Shown here: positions 42,162 through 52,400 of the stretch, in pieces
Layout: each line of letters starts with the position of its first letter
How positions within the stretch are numbered: position 1 is the first letter of the stretch
Origin: Thermoplasmatales archaeon
GTDB lineage: Archaea; Thermoplasmatota; Thermoplasmata; Thermoplasmatales; GCA-001856825
Assembly (NCBI GenBank): GCA_026127935.1
Contig: JAJSLL010000010.1
Coordinates: 1 to 61,932 of the forward strand
Reading direction: 5' to 3'
DNA length: 61,932 nucleotides
Program-made: the position numbers and the translations under genes
Notes under the pieces: generated by a model
Told to the model about the DNA's origin: nothing
Databases searched by the model: none
The model's input: the letters and a program-made list of their open reading frames with translations, nothing else

Positions 42162-42907
42162 TTTGAGCCCCCAAACATATATCCTAGCATTCCAAATGCA
42201 AGCCTTGAAGTTTCAATGAGAGGATGCTTTTTCAAATTTGTTTTGTTAAAGTTGCTCTTGAGTCCGTATTTCTTCAAAATCAGTCGTCTGCCAATTCCAT
42301 CACCATAGCTCTGTCTGAGTAGGGACGAATAGGTCTCTCTGGGATGATGGGAAACAATCAAGTTTTCTTCATAGAATATCTCGAACCCGCCGTTAATAGC
42401 GCGGATATTCAGGTCGATGTCCTCAGCGGTGTTAAAGGCTTCATCGAAAGTGCCTATCTTTTCAATCACACCTCGGCTGTACATAAGATTGTTGGAAGGG
42501 AAAGTAACGTCCTTTCCCATATAGAACATCGGTATCCTGTCAAGGTCAGACCACTTTGAGTTAGGCGTCTGCACGATCCTGCCGGCGACAATATCTCTGT
42601 TCAAGTTCCTTTTGAGTGTGGCCACCCAGCTATTTGTAATTTCTGTGTCAGAGTCTAGGAATACGAATTTCTTCCCTTGAGCCAGTCTAATACATTCATT
42701 CCTTCCAATAGCTCTGTTCCCTTTCTTTCTTCCTAGGACTAGATTTATGTCTTTACTTTCAGACTGGAGATACTCAAAAGTCCCGTCAGTAGAGTAAGCA
42801 TCAACAACTACTATCTCGAAGTCTTTATCAAGGGATTTGAGTGTAGAGATGAGTAGTTTCACGTTTTCTAGATCATTTTTGACTGTAATAAGAATTGATA
42901 TCTCCAT
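42158..42907 (-). CDS. Family 2 glycosyltransferase
   Basis: A 249-residue GT2 enzyme. The start SILITVKNDLENVKLLISTL, nucleotide-sugar site VVDAYSTDGT near 34, and the DxD-like FLDSDTEI near 83 are seen, with EDIDLNIRAI near 177. The substrate is unknown. There is no transmembrane segment, so it likely acts at the cytosolic face. It probably supplies the same glycan path as the downstream GT2. Confidence 0.8.
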   Translation of the reverse strand: MEISILITVKNDLENVKLLISTLKSLDKDFEIVVVDAYSTDGTFEYLQSESKDINLVLGRKKGNRAIGRNECIRLAQGKKFVFLDSDTEITNSWVATLKRNLNRDIVAGRIVQTPNSKWSDLDRIPMFYMGKDVTFPSNNLMYSRGVIEKIGTFDEAFNTAEDIDLNIRAINGGFEIFYEENLIVSHHPRETYSSLLRQSYGDGIGRRLILKKYGLKSNFNKTNLKKHPLIETSRLAFGMLGYMFGGSN

Positions 42908-42980
42908 CTATTCCTAAACATAATAAGAAATAAAAGTTTATTTTCAGACCAGCTTAATTACCTTGTATTTATGAGGTTAA

Positions 42981-43856
42981 GTGGAAACCATTCTCGACGA
43001 TGAATTCGTTATCCAGATGGACGACACACCTCCTTTTAGCTGGATCCGTCAAACACCTAACCGCTTTATGACCTGTAACATCGGAAGAAAGCTGGACTCG
43101 ATGGCGATTAACGCTATCGGAACTCCCTTAATGTTTGCAGAAATGGCCAGAGACATTATCGGAGGCGAAAGAATCAAGGTCAGGCACTCTTTTTCACTTT
43201 CCCCAGACGAGACTAATTGTTTAATCACTTATAGCGGACAGGTCAGGGAAGCCATAACCGCTCTTAAGGACACCACCAGTAAGGGCATAGTAATCTCCTC
43301 AGGGGGTGCAATCAAATCGGTTGCTAGATCGAAGGGATGGGATTATATCTCTCTTCCTAAAGGATACGCTGCAAGATTCCTTCTACCGGAAATACTGGGG
43401 TGCATGCTGACCCTCTTTGGACGCGGCTTCGAAAGCAAAGACCTGGAATCATTTCTAGAACAGAATGCACCGTCGGAAATTACGAGTGAAAATGTATCAA
43501 AGCAAATTGCTCAAATTCTCTTAGGGCGTTCCCTAGTTGTATTCCACGATGAGAGTTCTGCCGGTCTCGCAAACTACTTCCTTACCAGCTTTAAAACAAA
43601 TGCTGGTCTGGAGGCGAATATAGTAAGTGTAGCAGGAGTGAATGAATACAGTTCCAAAGCGGATGCAAATACAGTCGCAATCTCATTCTCAAGACAAGGT
43701 TCCCCCAAAAATGCCTTAAATATAGGAGGTTTCCCTTATGACTGTAGTACTGTTGATGGTTACGTTAAGAATGCGGTGATCGCACAAATGTCGTCTCTCT
43801 ATTTAGGGCTATTGAGAGCGCACGAGATAGAACTTTTGGATAAAATTATTGAATAG
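42981..43856 (+). CDS. Phosphoglucose/phosphomannose isomerase-like SIS protein
   Basis: A 291-residue protein resembling archaeal bifunctional PGI/PMI. SDE-type phosphate motifs are weak, but MTCNIGRKLDSMAINAIGTPLMF, ISSGGAIKSVARSKG and a C-terminal HEIELLDKII give the family outline. It is slightly short (usual 300-340) and diverged. The start is GTG, preceded by GAGG. It would interconvert sugar phosphates for the glycosylation seen in the neighbouring GT2 genes, but this is inference. Confidence 0.55.
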   Translation: METILDDEFVIQMDDTPPFSWIRQTPNRFMTCNIGRKLDSMAINAIGTPLMFAEMARDIIGGERIKVRHSFSLSPDETNCLITYSGQVREAITALKDTTSKGIVISSGGAIKSVARSKGWDYISLPKGYAARFLLPEILGCMLTLFGRGFESKDLESFLEQNAPSEITSENVSKQIAQILLGRSLVVFHDESSAGLANYFLTSFKTNAGLEANIVSVAGVNEYSSKADANTVAISFSRQGSPKNALNIGGFPYDCSTVDGYVKNAVIAQMSSLYLGLLRAHEIELLDKIIE

Positions 43857-43890
43857 TGGAAAAATTTTACATCTAACTTCAAACCTTTAA

Positions 43891-43900
43891 AAATTTATAT
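43891..43900 (+). promoter_or_regulatory. TATA box of the roadblock gene
   Basis: AAATTTATAT is centred about 28 bases before the ATG at 43925, implying a leaderless or nearly leaderless mRNA. Confidence 0.6.
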
Positions 43901-43924
43901 CAAAGGAGAGAATTGTGTTACGTA

Positions 43925-44278
43925 ATGTCGGCAGAAGAGTTGAATGGAATACTTCGGGAATATTCCAAGAAACGCTATGTCGAGAGCACATTCGTGATGT
44001 CTAACTTTGGTATTCCGATTGCCAGTTCTTTCACGGACAAAACCGATTTTGAATCTCTCGCGCCGCTAGTTAGCATTACATACGAGGGAGCACACGAGTT
44101 AGCGAAAGGATCAGGACATAATTTCAAGCAACTGAACGTTGAGCTCAGCAATGGTAGCAGGATTGTGGTTAGGTCCCTAGGGAAAAGTTATATCCTGGCA
44201 GTACAGGTACATAAGTACAACAATAGAGTAAGAGATGAGATAGATTTTCTTGGTGACAGAGTTTCTAAATATATTTAG
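43925..44278 (+). CDS. Roadblock/LC7-like domain protein
   Basis: 117 residues from ATG 43925 (the frame opens at 43913 with TTG, but the TATA box supports the ATG). The fold outline is roadblock/LC7: EELNGILREYSKKRYVESTFVMSNFGIPIASSF, a central helix, then QLNVELSNGSRIVVRSLGKSYILAVQV. Roadblock proteins act with small GTPases of the Ras/MglA type; no such GTPase is adjacent, though an FtsZ-like and a GPN GTPase occur elsewhere in the window. Confidence 0.7.
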   Translation: MSAEELNGILREYSKKRYVESTFVMSNFGIPIASSFTDKTDFESLAPLVSITYEGAHELAKGSGHNFKQLNVELSNGSRIVVRSLGKSYILAVQVHKYNNRVRDEIDFLGDRVSKYI

Positions 44279-44353
44279 ATCCTAAAAGCTAAAATTATAC
44301 GGGCCCTGTCGTCATCCTCTCATTTAGTTTCCCTCTCAATTAGACTTCTTCAG

Positions 44354-44983
44354 TTAGATTTTCTTGAATCCGCGAGCGGAATAATCCCAGCCGAGTTTTG
44401 CGTATAGTCTTAGTTGACCTAAAGAAGTTAGGTCATTTCCCCTCGTTCTAACACTCCCTGAGAGAATCCCCTTTCTCAATGATTCAACGTCTGATGCATC
44501 CACTTCCATGTACACCCTACCTATTTCGCCGTAAAAGTGTGAGTCGCTACCCGCAGTGATCGGTCTATTCAACTCTGCAGCAAGATTCTGCCCTTTTGTG
44601 TTGCACTTCACCTTGCATCGGCCGTTTTTTGTTTCCAAAGCATCATAGAGGTTCCTAAACTTTGCACCAATGCCGTTTACACTTCTGAATGGATGTGCAC
44701 ATATTGCGATTCCATTCTTGTCGTGGATAGCATCTACCGTTTCTTCCTGAGACAACCCGGAAGTGATCTCTCCATCAATAAAAAGGGCAAGGATGTGCCC
44801 ATCTTCAGACGAAACTTCTTCCCCATTTATTAATAGGAAGTCCAATTTGTGTTCAACAAACCTATTGTGGTCCGAAATCGCAATGAAATCCAGGCCCTTG
44901 CTCTTTGCAGTCTTCACAATCTGATCTGGCTCGAGTTTCGAGTCCGGGGAGTACTTTGAATGGATGTGCACATCTCCTCTCAT
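44354..44983 (-). CDS. PHP domain metal-dependent phosphoesterase
   Basis: A 209-residue PHP protein. HIHSKYSPDS at residues 6-15, ISDHNRF near 37, ICAHPF near 94 and AGSDSH near 144 supply the metal ligands. It probably hydrolyses a phosphoester, as in histidinol phosphatase or nucleotide hydrolases. Start and the preceding metG stop overlap (ATGA), so it is co-transcribed with metG. Confidence 0.82.
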   Translation of the reverse strand: MRGDVHIHSKYSPDSKLEPDQIVKTAKSKGLDFIAISDHNRFVEHKLDFLLINGEEVSSEDGHILALFIDGEITSGLSQEETVDAIHDKNGIAICAHPFRSVNGIGAKFRNLYDALETKNGRCKVKCNTKGQNLAAELNRPITAGSDSHFYGEIGRVYMEVDASDVESLRKGILSGSVRTRGNDLTSLGQLRLYAKLGWDYSARGFKKI

Positions 44984-47082
44984 TTTATCTTCAGACCCTC
45001 TTTGGGCGATCCATCAAGAAAGAGTCGTCCGCTCTGTATCTCCAGAAACAATGGTTTGTCCTCGTGAAATAACGCAGGCACGACGTTTGAATCCCTCTTT
45101 ATGGTTTTGATAGAAAACTTCCTGAACTCTTCAATTGAAATCTCTGTTGCATTAGTCAATAAATCTCCAATCTTTACTTCTTCTCCCGATGTAGTTGAAT
45201 CTGGGGCCAAAACCAAATGAATCCCATTCTCGTCTTCAGCAGCAAGCAACATTCCGTTTGATGTCTGTCCCCTAATCACTGCAGGTTTAAGGTTCGTAAC
45301 AACTACGATTCTCTTCCCTTTCAACGAATCCTTTGTGTAATTGTTCTTGATTCCGCTAACAATTCTTCTCTTGCTGTCGCCTAGATCCAGGTCTAATAAG
45401 TACAATTTATCTGCGTCTGGAATGTCGGTTACGTCTTCAATTCTTGCGACCTGAAGTCTTAGATTGAGTTCCTTATTGACAATCTTCTCAAATAACCTCT
45501 CTGGTTTTTCTGTGAGCTTAGATACTGGGAAATTGAGGTCCTCCCTCAATTCTACCTGATCTTCGTATCCCAGCCATGAGAGTATCCTCTTCGCTGTTTC
45601 TGGCAGGAATATCTGGCCAGTAACCGCCAGTGCGTAGACTAACTTCACCCCAGTATAGATTGCCGCATTGCAGTTAGCGTCGTCTTTCTTACAAGCATCC
45701 CAAGGTTTCCGGTTCGTGATGTATGTGTTACCGTAGTAAGCAAGGTCGAGCCACGTTCTGAAGGCACTTCTTATGTGCACCCCGTCCATTTGCGTGATGA
45801 TATCTGATATTGAACTTCTGATCCTATTCTCCGCTTTCTGATCAAGCTCGTTCTGTGCGATCTGGTCAACTGTAATAGGGCCCCGCTTGAATGCTAACGT
45901 CAGCGCCCTATTGACAAAATTACCAAACTTATCTATTAACTCTGTGTTGACTCTATTTTCAAAATCTTCGACCGAGAAATCAGAATCGTGCTCCTCAGGT
46001 AAATTGTAAAGGACTCCAAATCTTATGAATTCCGAGTTGTATTTCTCTAGCATCTGCAACATTGAAAAACCTGTACCCTTGCTCTTTGAGAACTTCTCCC
46101 CCTTGAAATTGAGGAACTCATTTGCAGCAATGACATATGGAAGGGTCATATTCCCGTGAGCTATCAGCATTCCTGGCCAGATTATTGAATGGAAGACAAT
46201 GTTGTCCTTACCAACGAAATGATAGTATTTCAGGTTGGGATTATTCCAGAGTTTATACGCGTCCTCGGTATTCCCTAGCACTGATGCTACCCCAGTTACG
46301 TATCCTATTAGAGCCTCAATCCAGACGTAAATTCTCTTGTCCTCATAACCTTCAAATGGGACGTCAACTCCCCAGTTCAGATCCCTGGTTATAGGTCTAT
46401 CCTTCAGGCCATTAGCTATAAAGTTCTTGGAGAAACTGAGAACGTTCTGCCTCCACGACCCTTTAGATTCAATATATTCGAGAAGTTGATCTTGAAAACT
46501 AGTCAGCTTGAAGAAGAGGTGTTTGGTTTCTCTGAATTCTGGCGTCGACTGATCAAAGATGCAGATCGGGTCGATCAACTCACCGGGTTCCATGGTTCTC
46601 CCACAATTTTCGCACTGGTCACCGGTAGCGGATTCGTAACCGCAGTTTGGACACTTTCCTTTTACATACCTATCCGCAAGGAAAATGTTTTCAAGTACGC
46701 AGAAAGGCTGTATCATTTCTGCTTCATATATGTACCCATTGTCCTTCAACGTCTTCAGGAATTTTGATGTTATTTCTTTGTGTAGTTTGGAAGAAGTCTC
46801 GATGTATGCATCAAACTCTATGCTCATTTTTTTGAATATTTCTAGGTTTATTTTATGGAACTTTTCGACGATATCTTGAGGAGGTATTCCTTCCCTTATT
46901 GCCCTTACCGTCACAGGGGTGCCATGTTCGTCACTCCCAGAAGATGAAATTACGTCGTATCCCCTTAGTTTCAAGAATCTCCTAAACACATCGTATGGAA
47001 GGTATGCACCGGCAATGTGTCCGAGATGCAAGCTGCTGTTTACATAAGGTAGTGCTGCAAATACAAATACCCTTTCTTTCAC
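44980..47082 (-). CDS. metG: Methionyl-tRNA synthetase
   Basis: A 700-residue class I synthetase. HLGH at 19-22, the zinc finger CPNCGYESATGDQCENCG near 142-159 and KFSKSKG near 329 are present. The C-terminal 120 residues form a fused tRNA-binding OB fold (LQVARIEDVTDIPDADKLYLLDLDLG), so a separate MetG-beta is not needed. It is downstream of the ftsZ/membrane protein cluster with a terminator between, and the PHP gene follows with an ATGA overlap. Confidence 0.96.
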   Translation of the reverse strand: MKERVFVFAALPYVNSSLHLGHIAGAYLPYDVFRRFLKLRGYDVISSSGSDEHGTPVTVRAIREGIPPQDIVEKFHKINLEIFKKMSIEFDAYIETSSKLHKEITSKFLKTLKDNGYIYEAEMIQPFCVLENIFLADRYVKGKCPNCGYESATGDQCENCGRTMEPGELIDPICIFDQSTPEFRETKHLFFKLTSFQDQLLEYIESKGSWRQNVLSFSKNFIANGLKDRPITRDLNWGVDVPFEGYEDKRIYVWIEALIGYVTGVASVLGNTEDAYKLWNNPNLKYYHFVGKDNIVFHSIIWPGMLIAHGNMTLPYVIAANEFLNFKGEKFSKSKGTGFSMLQMLEKYNSEFIRFGVLYNLPEEHDSDFSVEDFENRVNTELIDKFGNFVNRALTLAFKRGPITVDQIAQNELDQKAENRIRSSISDIITQMDGVHIRSAFRTWLDLAYYGNTYITNRKPWDACKKDDANCNAAIYTGVKLVYALAVTGQIFLPETAKRILSWLGYEDQVELREDLNFPVSKLTEKPERLFEKIVNKELNLRLQVARIEDVTDIPDADKLYLLDLDLGDSKRRIVSGIKNNYTKDSLKGKRIVVVTNLKPAVIRGQTSNGMLLAAEDENGIHLVLAPDSTTSGEEVKIGDLLTNATEISIEEFRKFSIKTIKRDSNVVPALFHEDKPLFLEIQSGRLFLDGSPKEGLKIK

Positions 47083-47138
47083 GTCGGTTCATATAAAAAT
47101 ACTATATTAAGAATTAGAGACCTAAAAAAGAAATCTTG

Positions 47139-47173
47139 GAAAAAAAGAAAAAAATTAATGGGTCTTTAGACCC
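47139..47173 (-). terminator. Hairpin plus T-tract terminator of the ftsZ unit
   Basis: On the minus strand GGGTCTAAAGACCC is a near-perfect palindrome, followed by a T-rich run of about 15 bases. It overlaps the last codons of the 126-residue membrane protein gene. It would end transcription from ftsZ and spare metG. Confidence 0.45.
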
Positions 47174-47535
47174 AATTTGCTAACGTTCCTGTGGTAGCCA
47201 GTTGCATATGCTGCGTACAGATAGCTGATTCCTGCAATCACCGCCGTGGTAACGGCCAGATAGAGGAACATGTTTGATCCTCCAACCAGTACGACGACTG
47301 CATATGTCATTGCTAACCCTGCTCCAAGATAGACGAACGGAATCGCCCGAACGGTCTTGTTCGCAGAGTTGGACAGCAGTAGGTAGGAAGCGAGTGAATA
47401 CGCCAGTAAGGCAAAGGACGTATACAATACTGCCCGCATTGTTCCGTGTGCGGCTTGGAATAGATATACTACCAGTAGGATCGAAGCAAGCAGTCCAAAC
47501 AGGCCGGAAGCCAGCCTGAATCCTTTCTTCTCCAT
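47155..47535 (-). CDS. Four-TM membrane protein co-transcribed with ftsZ
   Basis: A 126-residue protein with four predicted membrane segments (about 9-27, 34-53, 63-83, 88-110) and very few charged residues outside short loops. I do not recognise a family. Its ATG lies two bases after the ftsZ stop, so they share an mRNA. It may anchor or regulate the division ring, but this rests on position only. Confidence 0.65.
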   Translation of the reverse strand: MEKKGFRLASGLFGLLASILLVVYLFQAAHGTMRAVLYTSFALLAYSLASYLLLSNSANKTVRAIPFVYLGAGLAMTYAVVVLVGGSNMFLYLAVTTAVIAGISYLYAAYATGYHRNVSKLGLKTH

Positions 47536-47537
47536 TT

Positions 47538-48629
47538 CTACATCACCGAGTCAATTTCTGCATCCAAACCCTTAGCTCCTTTAAAGCTGACTCCTTTAGA
47601 GGCGCTTAGGAAGTAAGGAGAGTTAACACCTGTAAGAACGACAAGAACCTTGAATTCGCCAACCAGAGTTGGATCCACAGACGCTCCCCATACTATTCTC
47701 GCCATGGGGTTTACCCTTTCTTGAACCATTCTTACGGCCGTTTCTGCCTGTGAAACAGTCATATCCTCTCCACCAACAATTCTGACCAATGCGCCCTTGG
47801 TGGTTGAGATATCTGCTTCGATCAAAGGAGACGTTATAGCCTCTGTTACTGCTTCTTCAACAGTTGCCTTCCCGCCAGTACTTTCTCCAATTCCAATCAT
47901 GGCGACACCTCCCTCTTTCATCACAGTCTGAATATCTGAATAGTCTAGATTCACAAGACCTGGTCTTGTAATAATTTCAGTGAGTCCCTTTAGAGCTTCC
48001 ATGAGTATCTCGTCTGCCACTTTGAAAGCCTGGTCCAATGGAAGTCTCGGTACCAGTTCCAAGAGTTTATCATTCGGTATCACAATTGTGGTATCTGAAA
48101 CTTTCTTGAGCTTTTCTATCCCGTATATTGCGTTGTCCATCCTAACTCTTCCTTCTGCTGAGAAGGGTAAAGTAACGATACTTATGACCAAGGATTTTTG
48201 GCGTTTCGCAACTTCAGCAACCACTGGTGCAACGCCCGTCCCAGTTCCTCCTCCCATTCCAGACGTTACAAATACTATTTCTGAATTTCCTAGGGTTGAA
48301 TTGATGTCATCAAGGTCTTCTCTAGCCGCTTCCTCTCCGACCTGCGGAATAGCCCCCGCTCCTAGTCCTCTTGTTGTTCTCTTTCCGACTAATATCTTCC
48401 TGTTTGCTTGAACAGTGAGCAAATGCGGAGCATCCGTGTTCATAGCGACTAGGTCGGCACCAAAAATACCGGACTTTGCGCAGCGGTTTATTGTGTTTGT
48501 TCCAGCTCCGCCACATCCTACAATTTTGATGTTCACCTTCATGGATTCTACTATCTTTGCAAGTTCTTCATCATCAGGAGAATTGAAATTCTTCTGACTT
48601 TGATTAAAGTAATCGTTTGACATAATCAT
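47538..48629 (-). CDS. ftsZ: Cell division GTPase FtsZ
   Basis: A 363-residue FtsZ. GCGGAGTNTINR near 38-49, the tubulin signature GMGGGTGTGVAP near 125-136 and VTLPFSAEGR near 152 are intact, followed by the C-terminal domain through VLTGV. It polymerises with GTP to form the division ring. A short disordered C-terminal tail is almost absent. The FtsZ-like orphan at 22227 is a diverged partial paralogue. It is between the GPN GTPase and the four-TM protein on the same strand. Confidence 0.97.
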   Translation of the reverse strand: MIMSNDYFNQSQKNFNSPDDEELAKIVESMKVNIKIVGCGGAGTNTINRCAKSGIFGADLVAMNTDAPHLLTVQANRKILVGKRTTRGLGAGAIPQVGEEAAREDLDDINSTLGNSEIVFVTSGMGGGTGTGVAPVVAEVAKRQKSLVISIVTLPFSAEGRVRMDNAIYGIEKLKKVSDTTIVIPNDKLLELVPRLPLDQAFKVADEILMEALKGLTEIITRPGLVNLDYSDIQTVMKEGGVAMIGIGESTGGKATVEEAVTEAITSPLIEADISTTKGALVRIVGGEDMTVSQAETAVRMVQERVNPMARIVWGASVDPTLVGEFKVLVVLTGVNSPYFLSASKGVSFKGAKGLDAEIDSVM

Positions 48630-48676
48630 ACGTATGTCTGACGGCGTATTTATAGTTTTCTTAATTAGTCCCGAAT

Positions 48677-49444
48677 TTACCGCTTTTCAAGGTCGTCAGA
48701 CCCATAGAAAATTTTTTGAAGAAATGAGTAGATGTCCTCTAATCCATCTTCGGATTCGGACGAGGAGAATACGCTCTCTCCTAGTATGTTAAGACTTTGA
48801 CTACTTTCTAGGATAGTCTCTGAGAGTTGAACATTCACGGTGGCTTTCTCTTCCCTGAGATCGCTCAGAAGCTCACCTTTCTTCCTGTCCCATTTCATAA
48901 TTTTCTCCTTCTCTTTCGGTTCCAAAGTGTCTGATTTTGATACAATTCCAAGGAAAGGTATGTAGAACCTTGTCACCACTCCCATTGCGAGAAACTGAGA
49001 AGAAATGTAAGAATCAGGATGCTTCATCAGGACTGAATCGAATAGGTAGAGCATTGCGCTGTAGTCAGCTCCAAGTGTGGAAACCAGGTGAGTAGATGGC
49101 CCTCTGAATGCAAATAATTCAAGCTGTCCAGGTGTGTCTATCAACACATAATCAGAATCGTACGAGTCTATGAGTTCCTTAACCCGATCTGCTTCCTGAG
49201 CCATAAGGTCTGCGGCGACTATTTGGGCCCCGTTTGGTCCCAAATTGTAGTTCTGCATCACACTCTCAAGCGACACGCTTTCCCTAATGTCTATGTCAGG
49301 AGTGTAGGGAAGAAATTCAGCACCTGCATCTAGGTTTACTGTTATTGCATCGTAGCTCTTGTTTTCCAACCACCCTTTGAACGAATTGACTAAGGTAGAC
49401 TTACCAGATCCAGCAGTTCCTACAAAATACACTCTAGGTATCAT
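48677..49444 (-). CDS. GPN-loop GTPase
   Basis: A 255-residue GPN GTPase. The P-loop GTAGSGKST (9-17), the GPN loop in NLGPNGAQ near 68, the Walker B-like LIDTPGQLELF near 103 and the SKSD guanine motif near 170 are present. Archaeal PAB0955-type proteins dimerise; eukaryotic homologues assemble RNA polymerase II. It overlaps the DP2 gene by 11 bases, so it is coupled to DNA polymerase D in an operon. Confidence 0.93.
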   Translation of the reverse strand: MIPRVYFVGTAGSGKSTLVNSFKGWLENKSYDAITVNLDAGAEFLPYTPDIDIRESVSLESVMQNYNLGPNGAQIVAADLMAQEADRVKELIDSYDSDYVLIDTPGQLELFAFRGPSTHLVSTLGADYSAMLYLFDSVLMKHPDSYISSQFLAMGVVTRFYIPFLGIVSKSDTLEPKEKEKIMKWDRKKGELLSDLREEKATVNVQLSETILESSQSLNILGESVFSSSESEDGLEDIYSFLQKIFYGSDDLEKR

Positions 49445-52400
49445 CGAAATCCTCCAGCGTTTTGAAGTTATTGTCCCTTGCCTCGAAAATTGAATTCACG
49501 GAATCTCTCATGATTTTGATGCGTTGTTTTACGTAGTTACTCACTTCGTATTGGGTCGTGATGTTGAAACTAGTGTCGAGATACTTCGTGATGTTTCCCC
49601 TGTGCACAGTCCCTATCAAGGTGGTGCCGCACTTCCTGCACTTCCCAGTTATAGGTAACCTCCTATAAATGTGATTGCAGCTCGTACACCTGAACGTCTG
49701 TGAGCCAAATTTGTTGAGATTTCCCATGATGTCTGGAATGAAGTGAGATTTGAGGATCCTCTCCGCCATATCCGATGCGTCCACCGCCCTTAACTTTCTG
49801 GCCAACTCCAGAGTCATATCAAGCTTCTGCTCCATGCTCGGAATGTTCTTATAGCTTGAATTCAGCGTCCCAAGGTTAATAGATGAGGTGTCATCGGTAA
49901 ATTTACAGTTTGGAAACATCTCTCCACTGCTCACTTTCATTCCCGCAGTAACTACATACTTCGTTATTTCTGATGGATCTGGAAATTTCATGGTGAGTTC
50001 TAGTAACTCGGATGGGTATTCGCCGGTAATATCGAGATTCAAAGCTTCCTTATCAATTTCCGTTGGGTTTATTCTAAGTGATAGAACCAGAGGAGCGTCC
50101 ATAAGACTCCCCCTAGAGTTGGGTAGGTAATCGAGGGAGAAATTCAGTAGACCGTCCAAAAGCAGCATGATGGAATCTTCATCCCCATCACAGTTCCTTC
50201 TCTTGGCCGCGTGGAAAAAAGGATGCGCATAACATACATCCCCTTCTGTATACCCAATTATTCGACCCAATATGCCTCCAGATGTGTGAGGGGCAAGACC
50301 TATGACCAGTGTTCCTATCAGGTCACTTCCACTATTGGCTTTGTAGAATGGATCTAGGTCATAAAATTTCTGCAGCAGGTCGTCCACGAAATTTGAAACC
50401 TTGAGTAAATAGTTTCCAGCTTTGACGCTAGGAACAATGTCTTGAGGGAATATCTCTATGGTCTGGGAAGCTTCGATCAGATCCTCCCCCCTGTAGTCCT
50501 TTTCATAGCCAAGTTTTCTTGCCTTTTCAAGGGATAATCCAATCTCTTCCAGAACAGCGTGCGTTAAAGGAACATCAGACATATCGAACCTACAGGTTCC
50601 GTCTTTGAACGGATAAACCGATCTGATGGCTCTCAGAATTCCCTTCTCTAAGGGTTCAGGTGTCTTATGAGATGAAGTGAGTCCCCTGACTCCGTTCACC
50701 TTCTTCGGAATCGTCACGCCTAGATATTCTCCTTTGCTCTTCAGCGTTTCCGAAATATTTACGTCGAATTCTCGTGTCCTGTCTGTAGGAGTGGTGTGTG
50801 ACCCACAAGTCTCGCAAATATTCGTGAAGGTTACGTTGCCGCACCCAGGACACTGTCGGATCTGCATTTCAGTACCCAACAGTGCATCATATTGGTTCAA
50901 ATCTCTCCGATTCTTCTGCACATTTCCTATTGGGAATAGAACGTGAACTGGCGGGTTCATTTTTCTTTCCTCAGCCTTTTCTGGTCGTCCCATTCTTGCC
51001 CCAATTCGCGTAATGCCCTTGGGATATATGGGAAATCCTGCAAGATCACTTATTGCCTTCATTGTGTCTTCTCCGATTATTTTCCGATTCGCAATTATCT
51101 TGTTGTCTTTCACCTCCATCCCTAGAGGAACAATCAGGCTCCTGTAATTCTTGATCCTGATTTTGTCAGTCAATTCGAACTCACAAAGGAGATCGGTTAA
51201 GAATCTCTTGCTGAAGTCGGTCGAAGGCATTTCAAGTTTATCGTCTTTAATGACCGAATCGTTTTCAACAATCTCGATGAAGAGTTGGATGTCTTCAACA
51301 TTAACATCATGCCAAAGATATGTATAGGCAGGATGTAGAGGAATTTTATGGGAGACAGATGCCTCAACTGCACTCTTTTCATCCGTAATCTCGGGTAAGA
51401 ACAGATACTTTTTTTGGCATATCTGTTTCCACCAAGACTCAGTGAATGCCCCTGGGAACAGTACTTTGTTATTTTCTATGAATTCTCCAAACGAGATCAT
51501 CATCTCTCCAAGGTCTACAATTTCTGAAATCTTGTCTCGATTGGATTCAAAAGTCTCCATATCCTTGAGGTAGATCAGACTTCCAGATTCAAGTAAGACT
51601 GTCGGTCCCTCAAGGTTAGAGTTTGCAACTACAGCTCCCGCTTTGCCGGGCCTTTCCATTTTTATCTGAGTTCCTAGTGCAATGAAATCGTCTAGAACTT
51701 TCATTGTAACAGGATTTATTGCGACAGCCGCCAGTCCAGTATTCCTCGATCGCCCATAACGCAGCCTGAAACCCCCTTTCCTGGATGGATAGGAGAGGGC
51801 AGGTCTCCCAGCCAACATTTCTTTCAGGTAATTGGAGTTTGGATAGAGATTCTTTTCTTCCTTCTTCTCCGATGAAAATGACCAGCCTTCTAGAGCAAAA
51901 GTGCTGACATATTTCTTAAGTTTTGGACCTTTCAGTATGAGCCCCTCTGCAATCACAAGGGCCATACCTCCTCTTAACCGGTTAGTCTCGATGTCTGGTA
52001 GATTTCTGTGGCCAGTTATTTCGGTTTCCTCTGTGCCTTCTCCAGTTATGCAAACCGGAGAACCCTCAACCGCGATTACTATTTCCTCATTGGTTGGAAT
52101 ATATTGGAGGTGCTGTACTCTTGCGTATAACGGGATCTCCTCCTTGCTCCTCTCCACTTCTTCCTGAGTTGCTACATACTTTCCGATCCCAAATTTTCTC
52201 CTCAGCAGATCTCCTACAAAGACGCTGAGGGCTTGCGCGGTGCCACCAGCACTTCTAATCGGTCCCGAATAGTAAATTGCAAGGTAGGTACCTCCGTCCC
52301 TGTGTTTGATCTTGACCCCAGTTATGCCCTCAAGAGGAGCTACCAATATGCCCTCGGTGAGTATTGCAAGGGCAACTCTGATCCCTTTCTCGATCTTCAC

